A stretch of 5,732 nt of DNA, taken from Lachnospiraceae bacterium (lineage in GTDB: Bacteria > Bacillota > Clostridia > Lachnospirales > Lachnospiraceae). Location of the stretch: assembly GCA_009774615.1 (NCBI GenBank), contig VSOC01000191.1:1-5732 (forward strand). The letters run 5' to 3'. Position numbers and translations under genes: made by a program. The notes under the pieces are model-generated. The model did no database searches. It saw nothing but the letters and a program-made list of their open reading frames with translations, and was not told the origin of the DNA. Positions 1 to 4,978 of the stretch are shown here, one piece after another; position 1 is the stretch's first letter, and the number at the start of each line of letters is the position of its first letter.

Positions 1-150
1 CGACCCCCCTATCCGCCCGGCCCAGGCCCACGACCACCCTATCCGCCCGGTCCAGGCCCACGCCCGCCCTTTCCACCCGGCCCAGGCCCACGACCGCCAA
101 TCCCTCCGGGGCCGCCGCCCAGACCACCGCATAATCCCGGGTCTTCTCGT
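1..150 (+). repeat. 30-bp in-frame tandem repeat encoding Pro-rich decapeptides
   Basis: Units lie at 1-30, 31-60, 61-90 and 91-120, with a degenerate fifth at 121-150. The first three are nearly identical, each ending in the same CCCAGGCCCA-type block, and later units diverge. The period is exactly ten codons, and many changes are at third positions or in the single aromatic codon, which indicates a coding repeat expanded by unequal exchange or slippage. The first unit touches the window edge, so the array may extend further left. Confidence 0.85.
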
Positions 151-192
151 CCGCGCCCGAAAAAACCGGGGAAAAATCCCTGGCCATTTTAA
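1..192 (+). CDS. C-terminal end of a proline-rich repeat protein (5' end outside window)
   Basis: The plus-strand frame starting at base 1 is open from the window edge to TAA at 190-192, giving 63 residues with no internal methionine, so only the tail of a longer gene is present. The tail contains about four copies of a ten-residue unit, Arg-Pro-Pro-aromatic-Pro-Pro-Gly-Pro-Gly-Pro. Position 4 is Tyr, Tyr, Phe, then Ile. It ends in a basic stretch rich in Arg, Lys and Pro and a final Trp-Pro-Phe. Such a tail would be extended, polyproline-like and positively charged. Tails of this kind occur on cell-wall, spore-coat and membrane-anchored proteins of Firmicutes, but no domain is visible here, so no function is assigned. 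The reverse strand has a Gly-rich frame over the same bases, but it contains TAG stops and no start. The codon-phased repeat with variation at single codons supports the plus frame. Confidence 0.72.
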   Translation, partial: RPPYPPGPGPRPPYPPGPGPRPPFPPGPGPRPPIPPGPPPRPPHNPGSSRPRPKKPGKNPWPF

Positions 193-335
193 ATTCTATG
201 CGGCTTAAAAACAGGTCTTTTTCTTCACGGAAGCTTTACCTATACAGCTTAGACACAGGGAGTTTTGTCTTTACTGCTTAAAAACGGAAAGTTTTCTTGA
301 CCGGTTAAATTATCCATTACATCTTCGTGAAAGTT

Positions 336-367
336 CGGCATAAAAAAGCCGGGCTTGGGTTATGCTG
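336..367 (+). promoter_or_regulatory. Leader hairpin just upstream of the 50-residue gene
   Basis: CGGCATAA at 336-343 pairs with TTATGCTG at 360-367 (8 pairs, one G-U). Inside it, AAGC at 346-349 pairs with GCTT at 353-356 around a three-base loop. No T run follows, so it is not a terminator. It ends six bases before the ribosome binding site at 373-379, where it could affect mRNA stability or ribosome access. Function is inferred only from position. Confidence 0.35.
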
Positions 368-384
368 TTACTGAGGTGATAATG

Positions 385-537
385 ATGTCTTATATTTCTT
401 CCGAAGTTCAGCCCAAATTCAACGAACTTTCCGAAGGCCTGAAAAGCCAAATCCTCTCCAGGGATGTTCAGGTGCGCACCATTCATGATTTAATTCGGGT
501 GCTTGAGGAAATTGTAGAAGAAGGAGAAAAGAATTAA
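385..537 (+). CDS. Small acidic helical protein, 50 residues, function unknown
   Basis: I do not recognise a named family. The frame can be opened by a TTG at 355, but GAGGTGA at 373-379 is a good ribosome binding site for the ATG at 385 (the ATG at 382 is too close), giving a 50-residue protein starting Met-Ser-Tyr-Ile. It has no cysteine, no membrane segment and no signal peptide. Residues about 10-25 and 30-48 look helical. The second half has a heptad-like Leu/Ile/Val pattern (Ile-His-Asp-Leu-Ile-Arg-Val-Leu-Glu-Glu-Ile-Val) ending in a strongly acidic tail, which suggests self-association or binding to a partner protein. It is transcribed alone: a hairpin precedes it and a strong terminator begins 57 bases after its stop. 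The good start signal and dedicated terminator make it a real gene rather than a chance frame. Confidence 0.7.
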   Translation: MSYISSEVQPKFNELSEGLKSQILSRDVQVRTIHDLIRVLEEIVEEGEKN

Positions 538-590
538 CCGCAATTTTTATGCATTTTTGCCCATTGCTGTGAACATGTAAACAGTAACGA

Positions 591-636
591 AGAGTGTGTA
601 AATGCCTGGTGCATTTGCGCACTTTTCTTTTTCTTT
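591..636 (+). terminator. Strong intrinsic terminator of the 50-residue gene
   Basis: Bases 594-605 (GTGTGTAAATGC) pair with 611-622 (GCATTTGCGCAC) as a 12-bp stem with two G-U pairs and a five-base loop (606-610). The T-rich tail TTTTCTTTTTCTTT at 623-636 follows directly. It lies 57 bases after the stop at 537 and 83 bases before the next start, so it separates the two plus-strand genes and implies that the acetyltransferase has its own promoter within about 637-700. I could not identify a convincing one: TTGGAC at 635-640 lacks a good -10 partner. Confidence 0.82.
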
Positions 637-718
637 GGACTGTGTTAAGATAAAAAACAAAGATAAAAAAGTACGCAGACCTGCATAGACAAGAATTTAA
701 GAAAGGAACCATTTACCT

Positions 719-1315
719 ATGAAAAAAGAAAATATTTCTGTCCGTATTGCTTCCCCTGACGATGCTGCTAAAATCCTGTCCATTTATGCCCCTTATGTGC
801 GCAATACCGTAATTACCTTTGAATATGAAGTTCCCAGTCTGGAAGAATTTACCGAAAGAATAAAAAAGACTTTGAAAAAATACCCGTATCTAGTTGCCGA
901 AGTTCAGGGAGAAATCCTTGGTTATGCCTACACAGGCCCGTTCGTCGGGCGGGCAGCCTATGCATGGGCAGCGGAAACGACCATTTATATCCGTGAAGAC
1001 TGCAAAAAGATGGGTTTGGGCAAAAGACTTTATAAAATCCTGGAAGAAATTTCCAGGGCACAGAATATTCTTAACCTTAACGCCTGTATCGGCTATCCCG
1101 AAATTGAAGACGAATATCTGACCAAAAACAGTGTACAGTTTCATGCACATCTTGGCTACCGGATGGTGGGCGAGTTTCATCAGTGCGGCTATAAATTTAA
1201 CCGCTGGTACAATATGGTATGGATGGAAAAAATTATTGGCCCGCACAATTCTTTCCAGCCCCCGGTTATCCCCTTCCCCCAACTGCCAAAAGAGGTTCTG
1301 GAGATAATTAGATAA
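719..1315 (+). CDS. GNAT N-acetyltransferase, phosphinothricin/methionine-sulfoximine type
   Basis: A cytoplasmic acetyl-CoA-dependent N-acetyltransferase of the Pat/Bar/MnaT branch of the GNAT superfamily, whose members acetylate small amino-acid-like substrates such as phosphinothricin, methionine sulfoximine or methionine sulfone. Visible signatures: the N-terminal Ile-Tyr-Ala-Pro-Tyr-Val...Thr-Phe-Glu region (residues 22-35), strand beta4 with Gly-Tyr-Ala-Tyr-Thr-Gly-Pro-Phe (68-75), Ala-Ala-Glu-Thr-Thr-Ile-Tyr (84-90) with Glu86 at the usual catalytic position, the acetyl-CoA loop Lys-Lys-Met-Gly-Leu-Gly-Lys (96-102), and Phe-His-x-x-Leu-Gly-Tyr (141-147). The start ATG follows AAAGGA (702-707) with an 11-base spacer. 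At 198 residues it is about 25 longer than typical members. The extra C-terminal Pro-rich segment (about 174-198) lies outside the fold. The gene is monocistronic and convergent with spoVAE. The family is secure; the true substrate is unknown, and these enzymes often serve housekeeping detoxification rather than drug resistance. Confidence 0.9.
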   Translation: MKKENISVRIASPDDAAKILSIYAPYVRNTVITFEYEVPSLEEFTERIKKTLKKYPYLVAEVQGEILGYAYTGPFVGRAAYAWAAETTIYIREDCKKMGLGKRLYKILEEISRAQNILNLNACIGYPEIEDEYLTKNSVQFHAHLGYRMVGEFHQCGYKFNRWYNMVWMEKIIGPHNSFQPPVIPFPQLPKEVLEIIR

Positions 1316-1317
1316 AC

Positions 1318-1369
1318 ATAAAACCGCCCGGACAGGACTGCTCATCAACAGCATTCTGTCCGGACGATT
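1318..1369 (-). terminator. Terminator of spoVAD-spoVAE in the convergent gap
   Basis: CCGGACAG at 1328-1335 pairs with CTGTCCGG at 1356-1363. An inner TGCT/AGCA pair (1339-1342 and 1350-1353) narrows the loop. Read on the minus strand, C-A mismatches become G-U pairs, extending the stem to about 12 bp, and it runs into GGTTTTATGTTTAT, a usable U tract. On the plus strand the downstream sequence is only loosely T-rich, so it may also weakly stop the acetyltransferase transcript, which ends at 1315. Confidence 0.75.
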
Positions 1370-1376
1370 ATCCTTT

Positions 1377-1733
1377 CTATCCTTTCATCTTCGGCTTAAA
1401 CACCAGGGAGCCGACATAACCAAAAACCAATGCCGCAGCAATGCCGGCAGAGCTTGCCGTCAATCCGCCTTTAAAAATCCCCAGAAATCCGTCCTTACCC
1501 ACACCTTCCGCGACGCCCTTCCAAAGAGTATTTCCAAAACCAAGAAGAGGTACAGCCGCACCGGCACCAGCCCAGTCTAAAAACGGCTGATATACGCCGA
1601 CAGCGCCCAGAATACAGCCGGACACCACCAGTAAAACCATAACCCTGCCCGGCATCAGTTTTGTTTTATCCAGCAGAATCTGAACCAGCGCACAGATCAG
1701 ACCGCCGATAATAAATGCTTTCACATAATCCAT
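1377..1733 (-). CDS. spoVAE: Stage V sporulation protein AE (SpoVAE/SpoVAEb), spore inner-membrane DPA transport
   Basis: A small integral membrane protein of the SpoVA complex, which moves calcium-dipicolinic acid into the forespore and releases it at germination. Its length of 118 residues is normal for the family. It is almost wholly hydrophobic, with likely membrane segments near residues 5-21, 31-48, about 58-75 and 92-112. It shows the family look of an N-terminal Met-Asp-Tyr-Val-Lys-Ala-Phe, a cytoplasmic-type Asp-Lys-Thr-Lys-Leu-Met-Pro-Gly-Arg turn (22-30), a Gly/Ala-rich centre ending Leu-Leu-Gly-Phe-Gly (63-67), and a C-terminal Ser-Ser-Ala-Gly-Ile-Ala-Ala-Ala-Leu. AGGAGA (complement of 1741-1746) lies seven bases before the ATG. 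The gap to the spoVAD stop is only 15 bases, so the two are co-transcribed, expected in the forespore under sigma-G. The terminator follows the stop immediately. Confidence 0.95.
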   Translation of the reverse strand: MDYVKAFIIGGLICALVQILLDKTKLMPGRVMVLLVVSGCILGAVGVYQPFLDWAGAGAAVPLLGFGNTLWKGVAEGVGKDGFLGIFKGGLTASSAGIAAALVFGYVGSLVFKPKMKG

Positions 1734-1748
1734 ACTCTATTCTCCTCT

Positions 1749-2786
1749 CTAACCGTTTACCCGTTCGATAACGACCGCATGAGCGATTCCCGGGACGCTC
1801 TGACCTTCATTATAGCTTACCGTAGAAAGCAGCGCTCCTGTGGGAACGAACAGTACCCGCTTCCATGTTCCGTCCTGCATTTTGGGCAGAATATAGGAAC
1901 ACAGGACAATCGCAGAACAGCCGCACCCGCTTCCCCCGGCATGGGTATCCTGCGTCTTGCTGTCATAGAGTTCAATCCCGCAGTCCATGTGTACCTGCGA
2001 AAGATCATAGCCCTTCTTTGCCATAAAATCCCAGAGAATCGTCTGCCCCACCTTTCCCAGATCCCCGGTAATAATCTGGTCATAGGCTTTTTCATCCCGC
2101 TCAAAATCTTCAAAATTCTGTAAAATCGTGTGAAACGCCGCAGGGGCCATGGCTGCTCCCATGTTCATGGAGTCCTTCAGACCAAAATCAACGATCTTTC
2201 CGGTGGTTATTCCTGAAATCTTTACCTGTGTAAAAGAACAGTCTTTCTCTTCCTTTTCCCTGCTGCTCTCTAAAACCACAGCTCCACAGCCCGTAGCTGT
2301 CCAAGTAGACGAATACGGACGCTGGTTTCCGTAGCCCAGAGGAAAACGAAACTGTTTTTCTGCCGTGGCAAAATGGCTGGATGCCAATGCCAGGCAGCGG
2401 TCCGCATAGCCTGCATCAACAGCCATTGCCCCCAGGGACAGGGCTTCCCCCATGGTCGAACATGCCCCATAAAGCCCAAACAGCGGAATTTCCAGTTCCA
2501 TTAAGCCAAATGAGGTTGCAATCAACTGCCCCAGCAAATCCCCGGCAAACAGATAGCGGATCTCCTCTTTCTTTCGCCCGGCCTTTTCTATCGCCAGTTT
2601 CGCTGCTTTTTTCTGAAGCTCACTCTCCGCCTCTTCCCAGTTTTTCTTGCCCAGACGATCGTCCTGCTCTACAAGATCAAATAGCTGCCCTAATGGTCCT
2701 TCACCTTCCTTGCTCCCCGCAACCGAAGCCGCCCCGCAAATCAAAGGCGGATGGTCAAAAGCAATACTTGCTTTCCCTTTTTGCAT
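1749..2786 (-). CDS. spoVAD: Stage V sporulation protein AD (SpoVAD), dipicolinic-acid-binding
   Basis: SpoVAD is the soluble, thiolase-fold, dipicolinic-acid-binding subunit of the SpoVA machinery at the spore inner membrane. The start is placed at the ATG 2784-2786, giving 345 residues, close to the usual length of about 340. It is preceded by GGAAAGGA (complement of 2797-2804), and the protein then opens with a family-like segment ending Pro-Pro-Leu-Ile-Cys-Gly-Ala-Ala. A longer frame from 2855 has no ribosome binding site and runs through the likely promoter. Thiolase-superfamily landmarks are Gly-Ala-Cys-Ser (107-110, Cys109 at the thiolase nucleophile position), Tyr-Gly-Asn-Gln-Arg-Pro (152-157), Asn-Met-Gly-Ala-Ala-Met-Ala-Pro (208-215), Thr-Gly-Asp-Leu-Gly (240-244) and the glycine/cysteine loop His-Ala-Gly-Gly-Ser-Gly-Cys-Gly-Cys-Ser (282-291). 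The reading frame is intact. The usual upstream partner spoVAC is absent: a MATE gene lies there instead. Confidence 0.96.
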   Translation of the reverse strand: MQKGKASIAFDHPPLICGAASVAGSKEGEGPLGQLFDLVEQDDRLGKKNWEEAESELQKKAAKLAIEKAGRKKEEIRYLFAGDLLGQLIATSFGLMELEIPLFGLYGACSTMGEALSLGAMAVDAGYADRCLALASSHFATAEKQFRFPLGYGNQRPYSSTWTATGCGAVVLESSREKEEKDCSFTQVKISGITTGKIVDFGLKDSMNMGAAMAPAAFHTILQNFEDFERDEKAYDQIITGDLGKVGQTILWDFMAKKGYDLSQVHMDCGIELYDSKTQDTHAGGSGCGCSAIVLCSYILPKMQDGTWKRVLFVPTGALLSTVSYNEGQSVPGIAHAVVIERVNG

Positions 2787-2796
2787 ACAATATTCA

Positions 2797-2804
2797 TCCT
2801 TTCC
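2797..2804 (-). promoter_or_regulatory. spoVAD ribosome binding site that fixes the start at 2786
   Basis: On the minus strand GGAAAGGA lies ten bases before ATG 2786-2784. The upstream alternative ATG at 2855 is preceded only by a weak sequence lacking any AGG core. This supports the shorter protein. Confidence 0.75.
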
Positions 2805-2824
2805 GCATAAAATCTCTTTTGCGT

Positions 2825-2853
2825 TAGTATCCGCGTTTTTTCTTTTCTTATGC
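2825..2853 (-). promoter_or_regulatory. Sigma-G-like forespore promoter of spoVAD-spoVAE
   Basis: On the minus strand GCATA (complement of 2849-2853) is followed after 17 bases by GATACTA (complement of 2825-2831). The known Bacillus sigma-G consensus is roughly GHATR, 17-18 bases, CATWHTA, so the -35 fits fully and the -10 differs only in its first base. Transcription would start near 2818, leaving a leader of about 32 bases that carries the ribosome binding site. spoVA operons are known sigma-G targets, which fits. The match was made by eye. Confidence 0.6.
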
Positions 2854-2886
2854 ATGAACAGATGATTTCGTCGAATTTTCGGCCTT

Positions 2887-4239
2887 TTACCCCTGGTATC
2901 CTGCAGAAAATGTGCGAAGCTTTACCCTGTGATAAATCCATACTGCTGCTAAGGATGTTACTGCTTCGGAAAGCCCAAAAGAATACCACACGCCAACCGG
3001 CCCAAATATCCTGCTTAAAAGGAGGGACAGCGGAATAATTGTTATGATATAGCGCAGCAGAGAAATCTTTAAAGAATCCATCCCCTGTCCAAGGCCTTCC
3101 AAAGTACCGCTGATGGTTACGGAAACCGCAGAAACGATAAAACCGCAGCTGATTATCCGCAGTGCCTCTCCTCCGGCTTTAATCGTATCTGGAGTTGTCG
3201 TAAATAATCCAATTAATGCATCCGAAAAGAAAAGACAGATCATCGTACCAATCGTCATTACCCCCAACGTTAATTTTAATGCCGTTGCAAAAATCGCACG
3301 AACCCGTGCATACTCCTTCGCTCCGTAATTATAGCCGATAATCGGACGGATTCCCTGGACAATACCGCTTGTCGTCAGATAGATAAAGGTCTGCAGCTTA
3401 TAATAAATCCCCAGAATCAAAACATAGGACTGGGAAAACGCAACAAGAATCCCATTCAGTACCGTAATTAGCACCGAAGGAAGGGCTATAGTAATCGCTG
3501 CCGGTACACTGATAGAATAAATTCTCTTACACAATCTTCGATCCAGAGTATTTCGTCGAAAGACAAGCTTAATCGGCAGAGGTTTCGTCCGGTAAAAAAA
3601 CAAATAAATCAAAATCGGCAGGGTTTGTCCAATACCCGTCGCCACGGCAGCCCCTGTAATTCCCATCGCGGGGATAAACGGCGTACCAAAGATCAGGATG
3701 GGATCTAGAATAATATTGGCAATACAGCCGCCCAGCATACTGATCATGGAAATCACCATCTGCCCTTCCGCCTGGAATATTTTCTCGAAAGCAATCCCTA
3801 AACTGTGCGGTACACAAAAGGCAAATACAATCAAAGAATAGGTCATCCCATGTTGAATAATGCATTCATCCTGCGTAAACAGGCGCAGAAAATGCGGAAC
3901 TGCCAGAAGGCAAAAAACCGTCAGTAAAATTCCATGGATAATACTTAAAATCACCCCGGCCGAGGCTGTACGGTTCGCTTCATCATTCTGTTTTGCCCCC
4001 AGGTAATAGGAAGCCGTAGCATTCAGCCCGATACCCAGCCCGACGCCAACCGCTGTCGTTAAAATCTGAAGCGGATAGACAAGGGAAAGCGCCGTCATCG
4101 CAGCTTCACTGATACGGGCAACAAAATAGCTGTCAACAATATTGTAAAGAGAATTCACCAGCATGGACAGCGTCATCGGCAAAGACATCGACAGGACAAG
4201 AGAAAGCACAGGCTTTTCCCGCATAAAATCATTTTTCAT
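2887..4239 (-). CDS. MATE-family multidrug/Na+ (or H+) antiporter
   Basis: A full-length (450 residues) cytoplasmic-membrane exporter of the MATE family, which expels cationic drugs or metabolites in exchange for Na+ or H+. Two MatE halves of six helices each are visible. The N-terminal half has Ser-Leu-Pro-Met-Thr-Leu-Ser-Met-Leu (18-26) and Asn-Ile-Val-Asp-Ser-Tyr-Phe-Val (33-40), with Ile-Leu-Asp-Pro-Ile-Leu-Ile-Phe-Gly (177-185) at the end of helix 5. After a basic loop (about 217-239) the second half carries Arg-Pro-Ile-Ile-Gly-Tyr-Asn-Tyr-Gly-Ala-Lys (298-308), a hallmark of the NorM/MepA/DinF-like groups. AAGGAG (complement of 4248-4253) sits eight bases before the ATG. The gene ends 100 bases before the spoVAD start without a clear terminator, so some read-through is possible. 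Upstream lies mobile-element debris containing a terminator and a promoter. The substrate cannot be told from sequence. Confidence 0.95.
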   Translation of the reverse strand: MKNDFMREKPVLSLVLSMSLPMTLSMLVNSLYNIVDSYFVARISEAAMTALSLVYPLQILTTAVGVGLGIGLNATASYYLGAKQNDEANRTASAGVILSIIHGILLTVFCLLAVPHFLRLFTQDECIIQHGMTYSLIVFAFCVPHSLGIAFEKIFQAEGQMVISMISMLGGCIANIILDPILIFGTPFIPAMGITGAAVATGIGQTLPILIYLFFYRTKPLPIKLVFRRNTLDRRLCKRIYSISVPAAITIALPSVLITVLNGILVAFSQSYVLILGIYYKLQTFIYLTTSGIVQGIRPIIGYNYGAKEYARVRAIFATALKLTLGVMTIGTMICLFFSDALIGLFTTTPDTIKAGGEALRIISCGFIVSAVSVTISGTLEGLGQGMDSLKISLLRYIITIIPLSLLLSRIFGPVGVWYSFGLSEAVTSLAAVWIYHRVKLRTFSAGYQG

Positions 4240-4260
4240 AGAAAAAACTCCTTTCCTTTA

Positions 4261-4359
4261 TCAATATTTGGTACAGGCAAAATACCCGTCTGTCCAGAAC
4301 GTATGCTCCTTCCAGAAATGTTTTTTAAAATGGTTGGGATATCTCATAAAAGAACTGCT
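4261..4359 (-). pseudogene. tnpA: Fragment of an IS200/IS605-family TnpA (Y1) transposase
   Basis: A 32-codon minus-strand frame ends at TGA 4263-4261. It reads Ser-Ser-Ser-Phe-Met-Arg-Tyr-Pro, then Phe-Lys-Lys-His-Phe-Trp-Lys-Glu, then Thr-Phe-Trp-Thr-Asp-Gly-Tyr-Phe-Ala-Cys-Thr. This is the conserved region after the 'LKg-SS' helix of IS200-type TnpA (Tyr-Pro...Phe-Trp-Lys-Glu...Trp-Thr-Asp-Gly-Tyr-Phe-Ala-Cys). The next part, which carries the catalytic tyrosine in the C-terminal helix, is missing. Upstream the frame is closed by TAA, but in a shifted frame Ile-Ala-Asp-Asp-Ile-Lys-Gln (about 4361-4381) could be the preceding helix, implying a frameshift. The HUH histidine motif is not visible. 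The fragment is too short to function and ends immediately before the MATE ribosome binding site, so this element's decay shaped that gene's leader. Confidence 0.75.
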
Positions 4360-4452
4360 TTATATCATCTGCTATTTGTTTTGATATCAGCAGCTTCTTC
4401 CTATCTTTACACACAAAATTCAAATTTTTTGACCATCTTACAAAAACTTTCC

Positions 4453-4486
4453 AAAAAAAACACACCCGCGCAGTTCGGCGGATGTG
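4453..4486 (-). terminator. Strong minus-strand intrinsic terminator with no gene upstream
   Basis: On the minus strand CACATCCGC (complement of 4478-4486) pairs with GCGGGTGTG (complement of 4461-4469), nine pairs with one G-U and an eight-base loop, and eight T residues (4453-4460) follow. It points toward the MATE gene, 214 bases away, yet no minus-strand coding region ends in front of it. It may have ended a lost gene, belonged to the left end of the IS200-type element, or act as an attenuator of the MATE transcript. Confidence 0.8.
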
Positions 4487-4496
4487 ACGAAAAGTA

Positions 4497-4519
4497 AACA
4501 ATAGCACAGCAGTATTGTT
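4497..4519. repeat. Inverted repeat AACAATA/TATTGTT beside the orphan terminator
   Basis: AACAATA at 4497-4503 and TATTGTT at 4513-4519 form a perfect seven-base inverted repeat around a nine-base spacer, ten bases from the terminator stem. It could be a regulator operator, a leader RNA hairpin, or the subterminal hairpin of the decayed IS200-type element. The sequence does not decide between these. Confidence 0.4.
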
Positions 4520-4580
4520 CAGAAAAGTTCACATAAGTTTTAGGTTAGCATAATAAGTCAAAAATTGAAGCATTACAGTT

Positions 4581-4610
4581 ATCTTAACATAGCTTTTAAT
4601 GGGATGTCAA
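4581..4610 (-). promoter_or_regulatory. Sigma-A-like promoter directed toward the MATE gene
   Basis: On the minus strand a perfect TTGACA (complement of 4605-4610) is followed after 18 bases by TAAGAT (complement of 4581-4586), four of six matches to TATAAT. A transcript would begin near 4574, meet the terminator about 90-120 bases later and, if it passed, reach the MATE start after roughly 335 bases. It lies at the left border of the recombinase remnant, so it may have been brought in or created by that insertion. Confidence 0.45.
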
Positions 4611-4611
4611 G

Positions 4612-4978
4612 TAGCAAGTTAAAAATCCAGCACTGTAAGGATTGCGGCGCAAAAATGCACATACGGATAGATTACAGGAATGGCGGCAAGCGGCACATTG
4701 CCTATTGCAGTGCGTACCACAAGGGAAAAGCCAGAAACCAGAAGTGCCATTCTCCGCACATCATGGACGCGGATTTACTCATGCAGACCGTTGCGGAGGT
4801 GCTGAAAAAAATCGCGGAATACTCCATCAGCAACAGGGCGGATTTTGAAGCCTTAGTGAAAAAGAGCCTTGACGTACAGCAGACCGACCGGACGAAGAAA
4901 CAGCAGAAACGTGTCCCGCAAGGCACAGGCGGGGAAAACAGCCCCGCAGGGCGCAGGATATGGAGCGATAACAGATAG
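4612..4978 (+). pseudogene. Remnant of a large serine recombinase (zinc-ribbon and following region)
   Basis: Large serine recombinases of Clostridia transposons and ICEs (TnpX/TndX-like) carry a resolvase catalytic domain, a recombinase domain, a zinc beta-ribbon and a coiled-coil/DUF4368 region. Only part of the latter two remains. The segment contains Cys-Lys-Asp-Cys-Gly-Ala-Lys-Met, a basic/aromatic stretch, Cys-Ser-Ala-Tyr-His-Lys-Gly-Lys, and a fourth Cys before His-Ser-Pro-His-Ile, which are the expected Zn ligands. Helical Lys/Glu/Gln-rich sequence follows, ending Lys-Lys-Gln-Gln-Lys-Arg-Val-Pro-Gln near 4920. Beyond that the frame reads Gly/Arg-rich sequence unlike the family and stops at 4976-4978, so a deletion or frameshift lies there. 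The frame can be opened by a TTG at 4565 but has no ribosome binding site, and family similarity begins only near 4612-4630. The catalytic serine domain is absent, so it cannot recombine DNA. Confidence 0.78.

Noticed and set aside
1..150. A CRISPR-like or minisatellite array with 30-bp period
   Set aside because: Units are contiguous with no unique spacers, and the period is locked to ten codons of an open frame, so it is a coding repeat.
1..190. A minus-strand glycine-rich coding region over the same bases
   Set aside because: The Gly-rich minus frame has TAG stops in two repeat units and no start after an upstream TAA. The other minus frame opens at an ATG but lacks a ribosome binding site.
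297..325. Sigma-A promoter TTGACC with downstream CATCTT ahead of the 50-residue gene
   Set aside because: The -35 is good at this spacing, but the -10 is too poor to call.
890..1354. Long minus-strand frame opposite the acetyltransferase
   Set aside because: No family resemblance or ribosome binding site, and it lies wholly opposite a well-supported gene.
2381..2827. Plus-strand frame of 148 codons opposite spoVAD
   Set aside because: Composition is Pro/Ser-rich as expected for an antisense shadow. The spoVAD frame is certain.
2856..2886. Terminator between the MATE gene and spoVAD
   Set aside because: Only a short CGAAAATTCG palindrome with no workable loop and no U tract is present.
4303..4497. 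Plus-strand frame across the MATE upstream region
   Set aside because: No ribosome binding site or recognisable motif, and it runs through the minus-strand terminator and the antisense of the tnpA fragment.
4325..4507. Minus-strand 60-codon frame upstream of MATE as an independent gene
   Set aside because: It includes the terminator hairpin and U tract as codons. Only its end could be a shifted piece of the tnpA remnant.
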